NCBI RefSeq assembly: GCF_023631325.1
Contig: NZ_JALQDG010000029.1
Location: forward strand, 1-64,000
Direction of reading: 5' to 3'
From: Caballeronia sp. INDeC2
GTDB taxonomy: Bacteria > Pseudomonadota > Gammaproteobacteria > Burkholderiales > Burkholderiaceae
DNA: 64,000 bases
Below the pieces are notes generated by a model, which made no database searches, was not told the origin of the DNA, and was given only the letters and a program-made list of their open reading frames with translations. The position numbers and the translations under genes are program-made. Shown in pieces: positions 31,829 to 41,390 of this stretch (positions are counted from its first letter, which is position 1; every line of letters begins with the position of its first letter).

Positions 31829-33634
31829 TCACAACACGACAGGTTCCCTGCCCGGAAACGCCGAATCCGCGACGCGCGGTTTCGTCTCCTTGGCGACGCG
31901 CTCGCACAGCGCGACGACATGCGCCGCACCGGCCGGCATGAAAAGCGAATGATCGAGATCCGAATAGATCTTCATGCGCACGGATGGAAAGCGCGACAGT
32001 CGCGCACCGTGCTTGCCGAAATGCGCGGCAATCAAATCCAGACCGGCATCGTATGCGCCGTACACGAGTACGGTCTTCACGCCCTTTGCATCGAGCGCGC
32101 GAATGATCGGCGCTGGCTCCGTCGCGAATTCGGGCGGCGTCTGGCTCAGGCGATCGAGCCCAAGCATATCGACGATACGCGAACGCGCGCGCGTCATCGC
32201 ATAGCCGAGCACGAAACGCAATACGCGCATCAATTGTTTTTCGCCGCGCAGGATAGCTTTCCATTTCTGCGGATCGAGCATTGACAATGCATAACCTGCC
32301 ATGGAGTTGCGCGTCGATCGACGCAAGCCATCGGGCGCGACGTCCGCGGGCCGCTTGAACGTCGGCAGATTCACCGTGACGACGCCGTTGATTGCATTTT
32401 CGACGACCGACGCCTTGAGCGCGTGATAGGCGCCCGAGCAGACGCCGAACGCGAATATCGACCTATAGCCTTGCCGCGCGAGCCAGCGTGCCGCGGCTGC
32501 GGTGTCGTCGGTGGCGATCTGGTTGTAGATGCGGCCGAACGCTGTGTCCGACTGCACCTTGCCGGGCGCTGCCGGGCTATCGCCGCGACCGCGCGCATCG
32601 AAACGCAGCGATGCGATGCCGCGTCGCGCGAGCTCACGTGCAATGCGCACCGATAGCCTGCTGTCACCCACGCGCGAGCTCGCCGATGTATTCGCAATTA
32701 GGAACACCGGCCCACGCGCCGAGCCCGTGCGCGGCTCGCACAAGATGCCGAACAGACCTTCATCGCCGATATGCACTGGACGCTCGATCGCCTCGGGCGT
32801 TTCGATGCACAGCGCGGACCAGCCATCGGCATCGACCGTGGAGGCCGCTTGCGTGGTGGACGAAGCATTGCCCGCGATCCATGTCACGACTTCCGCGAAC
32901 GCGGCGCGCGGCAATGCATTGAAGGCGGTTTCCTGAACGAAGCCCGTCAGGTCTTCGAACGGACGCGCCTCTGCTTCGACACCCTTGTCAGCGAGTGCAT
33001 CGCGCAAAGGATCAGTCCCGCCTGCCTTGACGTTCATGATCAACGCGCGACGTGCGGGCGGCGTTGTGGCGCTATTCACGCTTGCAACGAGATCGATAGC
33101 CTGCAGCGAGGCTTTGAATTCGTCGCTATAAACCTGGCCGAGCACGTTGAGCACACCATCGTCTTGCTGCATCTCGCGCAAAGGCGGTGCAAGCAATTCG
33201 AGCCATGTTTTGCGCACGATGCTCAACTCACGCATATACACGCGGCCGCTCGTAACGGGCGCGAGCAGCACGAGTTCGTCGACGGGTTGGCGCAGTGCCG
33301 CAGCAAGCGCGAATGCCGCGCCTACGCGAAAGCCGCATAACGTGACATGTTCGATGCCCGTCGACGTCTTGAACCAATCGACGGCGGCGTTGATATCTTC
33401 GACCGACGATTCGAATTGATCAGGTGCGAGATCGGCGCCCGCAGAATCGCCCGTGCCCCGATAGTCGAATCGAAGCACCCAAATGCCACGCGCGGATAAC
33501 ATTTCCGCGAGATGGCGCATGCCGCTGTATGTCCACACGTATTCGTGGCCAAACGTGTTGCAGAGCACCACGCCGCGCGTGCCGCTCCCCGAGTGAAGCC
33601 ATCCGAAACGGTTCCCGAATACAACCGGTCTCAT
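31829..33634 (-). CDS. tandem alpha/beta hydrolase with unusual nucleophile elbows
   Basis: A 601-residue protein made of two alpha/beta hydrolase domains (about 1-255 and 280-585). Each begins with a strand and loop typical of the fold (WVLRFDYRGTGDSAG; IASLRFDARGRGDSPA). The nucleophile elbow, usually G-x-S-x-G, is GFRVG (about 101-105) in the first domain and GVCSG (about 397-401) in the second. So the first domain has arginine and the second has cysteine where the serine should be. DLDHSLFMP near the end carries the candidate catalytic histidine of domain two. Exosortase-associated hydrolases show a similar GxRxG form. Substrate unknown. Confidence 0.8.
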   Translation of the reverse strand: MRPVVFGNRFGWLHSGSGTRGVVLCNTFGHEYVWTYSGMRHLAEMLSARGIWVLRFDYRGTGDSAGADLAPDQFESSVEDINAAVDWFKTSTGIEHVTLCGFRVGAAFALAAALRQPVDELVLLAPVTSGRVYMRELSIVRKTWLELLAPPLREMQQDDGVLNVLGQVYSDEFKASLQAIDLVASVNSATTPPARRALIMNVKAGGTDPLRDALADKGVEAEARPFEDLTGFVQETAFNALPRAAFAEVVTWIAGNASSTTQAASTVDADGWSALCIETPEAIERPVHIGDEGLFGILCEPRTGSARGPVFLIANTSASSRVGDSRLSVRIARELARRGIASLRFDARGRGDSPAAPGKVQSDTAFGRIYNQIATDDTAAAARWLARQGYRSIFAFGVCSGAYHALKASVVENAINGVVTVNLPTFKRPADVAPDGLRRSTRNSMAGYALSMLDPQKWKAILRGEKQLMRVLRFVLGYAMTRARSRIVDMLGLDRLSQTPPEFATEPAPIIRALDAKGVKTVLVYGAYDAGLDLIAAHFGKHGARLSRFPSVRMKIYSDLDHSLFMPAGAAHVVALCERVAKETKPRVADSAFPGREPVVL

Positions 33635-33829
33635 TCGATCGAGTCCTCGTGTCGAGGTATTGAGACGATTATATTAAGCGGGTGCTTCGTAACGCGATCT
33701 GCGTGTGCGAACAGGTTCAAATGAGCTATCTATTGGCGCGTAAGGCATGGCTTGTGTTACCTGCCGCTCATAGCTTTTTGGAAGAATCGTCGGCATTGCG
33801 CCGTTGAATGAAAGGAAATCGGTCTTCGA

Positions 33830-34697
33830 TCAAAGATCCAACACGAGCAGCTTGCCCGGCGCACGCGACACACACGCGGTCAGAACGGTCTTTTCTTCAT
33901 CGCTCATGATGCAGTCGTTGTGCTCGACCGCGCCTTGCAGATAACGCACCTTGCATGTCCGGCACAATCCCGCGCAACACGATGTCTCAGTCATTACGTC
34001 TGCGCCGGCCAGCGCTTAGGCGATACTCTCGTCCTTCGTGACTTCGATCTCCTGTCCCGTGCTCGCGATGCGCACGACGAAGCTGTCGCTGGCATCGTTG
34101 GCGGCATGTTCGCCGGGACTGCGTTCGGGCGCCTCGAAATGCTCGAAGTGCACCATGCCGGACGGCCAATGCTGTCCCGCATCCGCGCACGCTTGCATGA
34201 AGCCGCCCGGGCCGCAGTAATAGACGTGCTCGCCTTCGCCCGGCGTGTTCAACAAATCGCGGATGTCGAGGCCCGCCGATGGATCGCCGCCATCGAATGA
34301 AAATGCGGCCGTCCGCTCGCGCGCATCGGCTCGAATTCCTCCGCAAACGCCGCGCTGGACGCATCTTTCGCGCAGTAGTGCATTTGGTAATCGATGCCGG
34401 CGCCGTCGAGTTCATGCGCCATCGCCTTCAATGGCGTGACGCCTATGCCGCCCGCGATCAGCAGCACGCGACGCACGCCATCGACTAAGTGAAAGTATTG
34501 CGCGGCGGGCTCACGCGCACGATATCCTGCACACGCAACTGCTCGTGAAGAAGCGCCTTCGACCCGCCACGCTCGCGTTCATCGCGCAACACTGCGATCA
34601 CTCTCGTCGACGAAGAAGACAGCAAGATAATCGGCTGACGCGTGATGGGTCCGGACATCGATACGCACGTCATCGGCAGGAAAGAACTGGTGGGCTA
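33830..34697 (-). pseudogene. decayed PDR/VanB-type oxidoreductase
   Basis: Successive minus-strand frames carry consecutive parts of a Rieske-oxygenase reductase: RVIAVLRDERERGGSKAL and VQDIVRVSPPRNTF, then VLLIAGGIGVTPLKAMA for the NAD domain, then HVYYCGPGGFMQACADA, then the [2Fe-2S] domain ETSCCAGLCRTCKVRY ending at a stop at 33830-33832. Each switch needs a frameshift. The first 50 to 60 residues are absent. It is a relative of iacF but a separate locus. Confidence 0.85.
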
Positions 34698-35205
34698 CGG
34701 CCGGACATCGGAATGCCCGTCATGAAGAGCGCCGTGACCTTGCTTCTGCGCGACGCGGAAAACCAGTACGTGAGATAGAGCAGGATCGCCGGAATGAAAC
34801 CCGCCTCTGCCACGCCGAGAAAATGCGCATGATGTGGAAGCTCGTCGGCCTCGTGACGAACGTCATCGCGGCGGAGATGACGCACCACGTCACCATGATG
34901 CGAGCAATCCAGCACCGCGCGCCCACACGCAACACAATGAGATTGCTCGACACTTCGAACAGCAGATAGCCGATGAAGAACACGCCCGCGCCGTAGACGG
35001 CCTCGTTGAAATGCAGGTCGTTGAGCGTCTGCAGCTTGGCGAAGCTCACGTTGATGCGAGAGAGATTCGCGCAGAGATAACCCACGAAGAGAAACGGCCG
35101 CAGACGCCATGTCACCTTCGCATACGTGGACGGCTCGCATGAGGCGCATCCCGAACTTCGTCGTGCTTCGCGCATTCGAGCCGCGGCCCGGCTGAAGAGC
35201 TTCAC
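34698..35205 (-). pseudogene. truncated MFS transporter (anion:cation symporter type)
   Basis: The N-terminal five helices of a major facilitator are recognisable (KVTWRLRPFLFVGYLCANLSR, GYLLFEVSSNLIVLRVGARC) and then, after a frameshift, LGVAEAGFIPAILLYLTYWF. The gene stops abruptly at MTGIPMSG and runs straight into the reductase remnant, so the C-terminal half has been deleted. It was probably in one operon with the reductase. The 35205 end is approximate. Confidence 0.82.
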
Positions 35206-35340
35206 GCTTGCTGCAAGCGAGCTTCATCTCACGCAGCCGGCGATCAGCCATCAGGGTTTGCGCTCAACGGACTCGCAATGCCGCGCGGGCCGCGCGCTTC
35301 GAACCGGAAGGCCAAAGCCGGAGTCTGATTACGCGGCCTG
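35139..35340 (+). pseudogene. LysR-family regulator remnant
   Basis: A LysR start (MRRIPNFVVLRAFE) is followed after a frameshift by the helix-turn-helix segment AARLKSFTLAASELHLTQPAISHQ and after another by a worn FEPEGQSRSLITRPAG, the usual end of that domain. The effector domain is missing. Its 5' end overlaps the divergent MFS remnant, so the original promoter region has been lost. Together the three remnants show a former LysR/MFS/oxygenase-reductase catabolic locus. Confidence 0.78.
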
Positions 35341-35724
35341 CCGGGCTCGTTCCTCCTCCACCATGCGGGCATGCGCATACACGCGATCGCGTTCACGCGC
35401 GACGAGCGTGCGCTTGCGCGCGAGCGTCTGACGATGATATTTCGGGTCGCCCATCTGCATCACGTATTCGCCGTGACGATAACGCAAATAGCGCTGGAAG
35501 AACTCCGCACCCGGCAACCCATTATCGAGCGCCATGAGCACGCCGTAGTCGATGTCGTTCACATCGGCGAGCGTCTTGATCGCGGATTCGAGCGCGGCAT
35601 AACGCTGCGGCAGCGGCACGCCCTTGTCGCATTGTGCATGAAAACGCTGATAGGTCAGCACCTGCCCGTGCGACGCACAACGCCATAACGCTTTCGCAAG
35701 CCGTTGACTGAGTTCCGTTTCCAC
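35329..35724 (-). CDS. conserved hypothetical protein
   Basis: About 131 residues from a GTG at 35724, chosen because GGAGG lies just before it; an ATG at 35772 would add 16 residues. The protein is basic at the C-terminus (DPKYHRQTLARKRTLVARERDRVYAHARMVEEERARQ), probably a long helix. It has no signal peptide or membrane helix. I do not recognise the family. Codon use looks normal, so it seems to be a live gene next to the decayed cluster. Confidence 0.65.
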   Translation of the reverse strand: METELSQRLAKALWRCASHGQVLTYQRFHAQCDKGVPLPQRYAALESAIKTLADVNDIDYGVLMALDNGLPGAEFFQRYLRYRHGEYVMQMGDPKYHRQTLARKRTLVARERDRVYAHARMVEEERARQAA

Positions 35725-35772
35725 GTTTCCTCCCGCATTGTGCGGATCGTATGCGTGACATTGCACTGTCAC

Positions 35773-36551
35773 TCGAAAAATCGACGACGGTAACCGAGTG
35801 CCTGGAAATCACCTGCAATGCCAAGAGATAGGTACGATGCTCGCCACTGCGCTTCATTGAAACATGCGGCGCGAGGGCGCTACGCTAAAGCACACGTTCG
35901 ACAAAACTTCGTCTAAATACGTTTTTATAAAAGGCGCGCGTTTTTATTTCCCGCGCCGAAAGAAAGAACGGGAATAACCGAGAATGCGAAATACATTAGA
36001 CGCCGACGCTTATCAGCTCTTGCGCGATGCGCTGCTACACCGCGCACGACACCACACGGCCGTCTGCGCGGCAGTGACTTGCGGAATAACATCTGATGCC
36101 GCAAAGCAACGCGAAGCGCCCATTCTGCGCGCTTCGCTTTATTATCGGGCTCGACGAGCCCGGTTGAATTTCACACTACCGTTCATGCGGCCGCTGCGAT
36201 CCGATTACATGCTAGCAAACATATTGCGGGAAACCAAGGAGAGTTTCCGCATGGAAGAACGCTGCGTCTTTTCATGCGGTTGTCATTCGGCATATTTTTC
36301 CCGCGCCCGATCAGGGTTTAACACGTCGTTAAAAAACGATTAAGCCGCTAAAGCGAGTGCGCTAAACCGAACGCACGGTAATTCCCCTGTACTGTTTCGC
36401 TCCCAGGCGCACGACTCTACTCGCGGCACAGTCCTTAAGATTGGTTTAAGCCTATAGGACTAAAACGTGTCACAAGACGCAGGCAGCATAGCGGTTCGAT
36501 CACTCCGCCTTGCATCCCGCTGCGAATCGGCTTTCATGCGAACGTCCACGC
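35773..36551. other. intergenic stretch, with a terminator-like hairpin
   Basis: Nothing here looks like a protein gene. A plus-strand hairpin GCGAAGCGC/GCGCTTCGC (36111-36119 with 36129-36137) followed by TTTATT resembles a weak terminator, and CGGGCTCGaCGAGCCCG (36146-36162) is a perfect palindrome. Further on, TTAAGATTGGTTTAAGCCTATAGG near 36435-36458 may hold a promoter for the small RNA candidate that follows, but the spacing of its elements is poor. Confidence 0.5.
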
Positions 36552-36653
36552 GGATGGTCAGACCGGGCAACGCCGCACGCGCATTCCAACGGCGCGATCG
36601 GGCGCAGGCGATGACCATCCCATTCAGCCCGGCAGGAATGCCGGGCTTTTTTT
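36552..36653 (+). ncRNA. candidate small RNA with 3' intrinsic terminator
   Basis: GGATGGTCA (36552-36560) pairs perfectly with TGACCATCC (36612-36620), and five bases later a nine-base-pair, tetraloop terminator with seven T residues begins. No open reading frame upstream on this strand explains the terminator. The two adjoining stems look like the 3' part of a structured transcript. Its 5' end is unknown and could lie as far up as about 36460. The 3' end is antisense to the last codons of the sensor kinase gene. Confidence 0.5.
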
Positions 36654-38147
36654 ATCCGCGACAGCAGCGGGCAAGTCGAAACGAAACGTCGTACCCGCGC
36701 CCTGCGTATCGATCATGCGAATCTGACTGCCGTGCAATTGCAGCATGCGTTGCACGATGAGCAAGCCGAGCCCTCCGCGATGCGCGCCGCCCGAAGCAAA
36801 CGGACGCTGAAAGAGCGCCTCGCGCATCGTGGGCGCGATGCCCGTCCCCGTGTCGCTGACAATGACTTCGACTCTGTCGGATCGATCGCGCGCCTGTGCA
36901 AGCGTCACGTCCACCGTGCCTTGCGCGGGCGTATGGCGGATCGCGTTGTCGAGCAGATTCGTGAGCACGCGTTCGATCATGCCGAGGTCCGCCACGACGC
37001 TCGGCAAGCGCGGCGCGATCTGCGCAGTCAGGCGCACGCCTTTGGACTGCGCGGGCAGCTCGAACTTCTCGAATACGTCCTGCACGAGATCGGCCAGCGA
37101 GAACGGCTCGGCTTCCGGCGCGACCATGCCGTGTTCGAGCTTCGCGAGCTCGAACAACGATTGCGCGAGATGCCCGACCTTCGCGCTCTGCGCAAGCGCG
37201 ATCGACAGATAGCGGCGTCTGTCGGCATCGGGCAGCGTATCGGACTTGAGCGACAGCGTTTCCAGATAACCATGCAGCGACGATAGCGGCGTGCGCAAAT
37301 CGTGCGAGATATTCGCGACCATCTCGCGACGCTCGCGATCCTGCCGGCCGAGCGCGCGCCATTGCTCGCCGATGCGCTCGGCCATCTGCGCGAACGCGCT
37401 TTCGAGCACGGCGATCTCGTCGCGTTCCTTCTCGCGCGCGCCGGATGCGGCCGCCTTCGGCATCGAAGGCAAAGGCGGCTCCGCGGGCGCGCCGTTGGCG
37501 TCGAATTTGCGCATCGCTTCCGTGAGCCGCCGCAGCGGGCGTGTAACGAGCCCGAACGCGACCACGCCCGCGACGAGCCCGAGCAAGGTGACGAGGCCCA
37601 TCGACGCGAGCGTGGTGCGCAAAACCGCGCTCGCCGATGCCTTCGCGGCCAGCGCGTCGTGCTCTTCGCCGAGCAGCATGACATAGACGTAGCCGAACGG
37701 CGGCTTGCCGGGCGCGGAGAGCGGCGCGGCGCTGAACACCTTGCGCTTGTCGGCGCTGCGCGGATCGTCGCCCAGAATCGGCAAGGGAGCGCCATCGAGA
37801 AACTTGCGCACCGGCGCGAGATCGACGTGATCGCGCTTGACGTGCCCAGGCGGTGCATCGTCGGCGCGCACGCGGCCCGTGTCGTCGAGCAGATAGACCT
37901 CGACGCTCGGGTTCACCACCATCAATTGACTGAAGAGACGGCGCACGGCGGGCGCGTCGATATCGTGTGCATCGGCGAGCGCGCCATCATGCGCGATGTG
38001 CGCCGCAAGCCCGCGTGAGAGGCTTTGAATGACTTCCTTCTCGCGCAGATCGCTCGCACGTATTTGCAGCCATGCCGACGCGCCGCAGCACGCAAGCAGC
38101 AGCACGCAAAACACCGCGAAGAGCCGTTGAGACAGCGTGAGCTTCAC
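36624..38147 (-). CDS. membrane sensor histidine kinase
   Basis: A 507-residue kinase. It has two transmembrane helices (about 8-27 and 178-200) that bracket a periplasmic sensing domain, then a HAMP linker (RPLRRLTEAMRKFD). The H-box is VANISHDLRTPLSSLHGYLE, with N-box NLLDNAIRHTP and G-boxes VSDTGTGIAP and GGLGLLIVQR. Its start overlaps the response regulator stop in ATGA form. The final residues KKSPAFLPG are encoded by the opposite-strand terminator. Divergence from the msrB-dipZ-msrA genes suggests it may sense envelope oxidative stress. Confidence 0.92.
   Translation of the reverse strand: MKLTLSQRLFAVFCVLLLACCGASAWLQIRASDLREKEVIQSLSRGLAAHIAHDGALADAHDIDAPAVRRLFSQLMVVNPSVEVYLLDDTGRVRADDAPPGHVKRDHVDLAPVRKFLDGAPLPILGDDPRSADKRKVFSAAPLSAPGKPPFGYVYVMLLGEEHDALAAKASASAVLRTTLASMGLVTLLGLVAGVVAFGLVTRPLRRLTEAMRKFDANGAPAEPPLPSMPKAAASGAREKERDEIAVLESAFAQMAERIGEQWRALGRQDRERREMVANISHDLRTPLSSLHGYLETLSLKSDTLPDADRRRYLSIALAQSAKVGHLAQSLFELAKLEHGMVAPEAEPFSLADLVQDVFEKFELPAQSKGVRLTAQIAPRLPSVVADLGMIERVLTNLLDNAIRHTPAQGTVDVTLAQARDRSDRVEVIVSDTGTGIAPTMREALFQRPFASGGAHRGGLGLLIVQRMLQLHGSQIRMIDTQGAGTTFRFDLPAAVADKKSPAFLPG
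36626..36653 (+). terminator. orphan plus-strand intrinsic terminator
   Basis: AGCCCGGCA (36626-36634) pairs with TGCCGGGCT (36639-36647) around GGAA, and is followed by seven T residues. Only the plus strand has the T-run. The hairpin also encodes the last residues of the kinase on the other strand. Confidence 0.88.
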
Positions 38148-38875
38148 GGCGTGACGTCCTTGCCTTCAGACGATTGCGCCGCGAGCTTGTAGCCGTGGCC
38201 CCATACCGTGAGAATGCGCTTCGGATCGGCCGCGTCCTTCTCGACTTTCGCGCGCAGCCGGTTGATATGCGTGTTGACGGTGTGCTCATAACCTTCATGC
38301 CGATAACCCCACACCGCATTGAGCAGGTCCATGCGCGAGAACACCTTGCCCGGATGACGCGCGAAGTGATACAGCAGATCGAATTCGCGCGGCGTGAGTT
38401 CGATGCGCGCGCCATCGACCCATGCCTCGCGCGCGAGAGGATCGATCCCGATGCCCGCAACCTCGATGCGCCCCGTGTCGAGCCGCGAGTCCTTCGCGAC
38501 TGCATCGACGCGGCGCAGCAACGCTTTCACGCGCGCGACGAGTTCGAGCACCGAGAACGGCTTCGCGAGATAGTCGTCCGCACCGAGTTCGAGACCGAGT
38601 ATGCGATGCACCTCGCTGGAACGCGCGCTCGTGATGATGATCGGTGTATAACGCGTCATGGCGCGCGCGCGCCGGCAAATCTCGAGGCCATCGACGCCGG
38701 GCAGCATCAGATCGAGAATCAGCGCGTCCCAGCCGCCCTGCTCCAGCAGGCGCAGCCCTTCGGCGCCATCGGCGCTATGCACGACTTCATAGCGCTCGTC
38801 GCGCAGGTTGAGACTCAGCACATCGGCGATATGCATGTCGTCTTCGACGATCAGAATGCGTTTCGGATGATCCAT
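38144..38875 (-). CDS. OmpR-family response regulator
   Basis: A 243-residue regulator. The receiver has VEDDMHIADVL, the phospho-acceptor in LILDLMLPGVDG and the lysine in YLAKPFSVLEL. The winged-helix output domain shows LTPREFDLLYHFARHPGKVFSRMDLLNAVWGY and HTVNTHINRLRAKVEKD. The start MDHPKRILIVEDD at 38875 is the usual family start. It is cotranscribed with the kinase and is 155 bases from the divergent msrB gene. Confidence 0.93.
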   Translation of the reverse strand: MDHPKRILIVEDDMHIADVLSLNLRDERYEVVHSADGAEGLRLLEQGGWDALILDLMLPGVDGLEICRRARAMTRYTPIIITSARSSEVHRILGLELGADDYLAKPFSVLELVARVKALLRRVDAVAKDSRLDTGRIEVAGIGIDPLAREAWVDGARIELTPREFDLLYHFARHPGKVFSRMDLLNAVWGYRHEGYEHTVNTHINRLRAKVEKDAADPKRILTVWGHGYKLAAQSSEGKDVTP

Positions 38876-39030
38876 GAGCGAATGTCGTCGCAGAAGAAAT
38901 GGACGCGTCGGTGCCATTGTGCAGAAAAGTGCGCGCCGAAGTATCACATTTAATTTAACTTTCGGTGAGGACTCGGGGATGCGCGCGCGACTACGATGCG
39001 TTCATCCCACTCGAAAACGAGGACCGCATC

Positions 39031-39546
39031 ATGCAAACCCGCCGCCGCTTTCTCCTGACGGGCACCGCGGCCGCCGCCGCCGCGTTCGCTCTGGGCGGAC
39101 GCCTGCGCGCGCTCGCGGCCGGTCCCGAAGCGCAGACGCCGTCGCAGGAACGCTTCGAAATCGTCCATACCGATGACGAATGGCGCCGCCTGCTCAATCC
39201 GGTGCAGTTCGACGTGCTGCGGCGCGAAGGCACCGAGCGCCCCTATACGAGTCCGCTGAACGACGAGCATCGCGCGGGCATGTTCAGTTGCGCGGGCTGC
39301 AAGCTGACGGTGTTTTCGTCGCGCGCCAAGTTCGATAGTCACACGGGCTGGCCGAGCTTCTGGGCGCCCCTCGATCACGCGGTCGCGACGCGCATCGACG
39401 GTTCGTTCGGCGTCGAGCGCACGGAAGTGCATTGCCGGCGCTGCGGCGGTCATCTGGGCCACGTCTTCGACGACGGACCGAAACCGACAGGCCTGCGCTA
39501 CTGCATGAACGGCGTCGCGATGACGTTCACGCCAGGCGCGGCCTGA
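39031..39546 (+). CDS. msrB: exported methionine-R-sulfoxide reductase
   Basis: A 171-residue MsrB with a Tat-type leader (TRRRFLLTGTAAAAAAFALGG), so it should act in the periplasm. Zinc cysteines are in FSCAGC and HCRRCGG; the catalytic cysteine is in GLRYCMNGVAM, and GWPSFW forms the substrate pocket. It repairs the R epimer of oxidised methionine. A dipZ-like gene and msrA follow, making an exported repair unit. AAACGAGG is the probable ribosome site. Confidence 0.94.
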   Translation: MQTRRRFLLTGTAAAAAAFALGGRLRALAAGPEAQTPSQERFEIVHTDDEWRRLLNPVQFDVLRREGTERPYTSPLNDEHRAGMFSCAGCKLTVFSSRAKFDSHTGWPSFWAPLDHAVATRIDGSFGVERTEVHCRRCGGHLGHVFDDGPKPTGLRYCMNGVAMTFTPGAA

Positions 39547-39585
39547 CTGCGTTCACATTACGATCAACCTCGACCCGACATCATC

Positions 39586-41361
39586 ATGTTGCTCCTCGTC
39601 CTTGCCTATCTCGGCGGCGCGCTGACGATCCTCAGTCCGTGCATCCTGCCGGTGCTTCCTTTCGTGTTCTCGCGCGCGGATCAGCCGTTCATGAAGAGCG
39701 GCCTGCCTCTGCTCGCGGGCATGGGCCTCACCTTCGCCGTGGTCGCAACGCTCGCGGCCGTGGGCGGCGGCTGGGTCACGCAGGCGAATCAATACGGCCG
39801 CTGGGCCGCTATCGTGTTGCTCGCGGTCTTCGGCCTCACGCTGCTTCTGCCGCGCCTCGCCGAGCGTGTGATGCATCCGCTCGTCAGCGCGGGCAATCGA
39901 CTCACCGCGTTCGCGCAGCGCGGCGACGGCCAGCCGGGCTTCGGCGGATCGTTCGTGCTCGGCATTGCGACGGGGCTGCTGTGGGCGCCGTGCGCCGGTC
40001 CGATCCTCGGTCTCGTGCTGACGGGCGCGGCGCTCAACGGCGCGAGCGTCGGCACCACGCTGCTCTTGCTCGCCTATGCGGCCGGCGCGGCGACGTCGCT
40101 CGCGGTCGCGTTGCTGATCGGCGGCCGTGTGTTCGCCGCGATGAAGCGCTCGCTCGGTGCGGGCGAATGGGTGCGGCGCGGCATCGGCGCGGCGATGCTG
40201 CTCGGCGTCGTCGCGATCTCGCTCAGGCTCGACACCGGCGTGCTCGCTCGCGTATCGACGGTGGCGACCTCCGGTATCGAACAGCAACTCGTCGATAAGC
40301 TCTCGAACAAGAACAATGGCGCGGTGATGGCGTCCGCCAACGCCAGCAACAACGGTGCCGCGATGATGCGTGCAAACACCGCGCCGTTGCCCGTGGAGGG
40401 CACGCTTCCGTCGCTCGATGGCGCGGTGCAATGGATCAACTCGCCGCCGCTCACGAAAGAAGCGTTGCGCGGCAAGGTCGTGCTCGTCGATGTATGGACG
40501 TACTCATGCATCAACTGCCTGCGCACGCTGCCGTATCTGAAGACATGGGCGCAGAAGTACCGCGATCAGGGGCTCGTCGTGATCGGCGTGCATGCGCCGG
40601 AGTTCGCATTCGAGCGCAATGTCGATAACGTGAAGCAGGCGATTCACGATCTCGGTATCGATTATCCCGTCGCGATCGACAATAACTTTGCGATCTGGCG
40701 CGCGCTGAACAATCAATATTGGCCGGCCCACTATTTCATCGATGCACAGGGCAATATCCGTTATCACCACTTCGGCGAGGGCGACTATGCGCACTCCGAG
40801 CACGTGATCCAGCAACTGCTCGCCGAAGCGGGCCACGGCGCGGCGCCGTCTCTGGCGATGACAGACGATGCCATCGGCCAGGGCGCGATGATGCAGGCCG
40901 ACAATACGGACATGCGTTCGCCGGAAACGTATATCGGTTACGAGCGCGCGCAGCAGTTCATGTCGCCCGGCGGCGAAACGCCCGATCGCCTTCACGACTA
41001 TGCCGCGCCAAAGGCGCTCGATGTCAACGACTGGGGTCTCGCGGGCGCGTGGAAAGTCGGCGCGGAGCACGCGACGCTCGAAGGCGCGAACGGCCGCATC
41101 GTGTATCGCTTTCATGCGCGCGATCTGCATCTCGTGCTCGGACCGTCGAAGGACGGCAAGCCTGTACGTTTTCGTGTGAGCATCGATGGCGCGGCGCCGG
41201 GCGCTTCGCGCGGCAGCGACGTGCAGGCCGATGGCAGCGGCACGGTGACCGGACAACGCCTCTATCAGCTCGTGCGGCAAGCGGGCCCGGTCGCGGATCG
41301 CACGTTCACGATCGAATTTCTCGACCCCGGGGTCGAAGCGTACGCGTTCACGTTCGGTTGA
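39586..41361 (+). CDS. DipZ-like thiol transporter: CcdA membrane domain + TlpA-like thioredoxin
   Basis: A 591-residue fusion. Residues 1-215 form a CcdA/DsbD-like membrane domain with its two redox cysteines in LSPCILPVLP and WAPCAGPILG. Residues about 290-425 are a periplasmic thioredoxin domain with WTYSCINCLRT (CxxC) and WPAHYFID. The last 120 residues form a beta-rich domain of the DipZ C-terminal type. It takes electrons from cytoplasmic thioredoxin across the membrane. Lying between msrB and msrA, it is the natural electron donor for both. Confidence 0.9.
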   Translation: MLLLVLAYLGGALTILSPCILPVLPFVFSRADQPFMKSGLPLLAGMGLTFAVVATLAAVGGGWVTQANQYGRWAAIVLLAVFGLTLLLPRLAERVMHPLVSAGNRLTAFAQRGDGQPGFGGSFVLGIATGLLWAPCAGPILGLVLTGAALNGASVGTTLLLLAYAAGAATSLAVALLIGGRVFAAMKRSLGAGEWVRRGIGAAMLLGVVAISLRLDTGVLARVSTVATSGIEQQLVDKLSNKNNGAVMASANASNNGAAMMRANTAPLPVEGTLPSLDGAVQWINSPPLTKEALRGKVVLVDVWTYSCINCLRTLPYLKTWAQKYRDQGLVVIGVHAPEFAFERNVDNVKQAIHDLGIDYPVAIDNNFAIWRALNNQYWPAHYFIDAQGNIRYHHFGEGDYAHSEHVIQQLLAEAGHGAAPSLAMTDDAIGQGAMMQADNTDMRSPETYIGYERAQQFMSPGGETPDRLHDYAAPKALDVNDWGLAGAWKVGAEHATLEGANGRIVYRFHARDLHLVLGPSKDGKPVRFRVSIDGAAPGASRGSDVQADGSGTVTGQRLYQLVRQAGPVADRTFTIEFLDPGVEAYAFTFG

Positions 41362-41390
41362 ACGAGACTTATCGATATCGAGGAGCAACG

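Noticed and set aside
35984..36343. 119-codon open frame in the 35.8-36.4 kb gap
   Set aside because: No ribosome site, no recognisable sequence features, and a terminator-like hairpin lies inside it.
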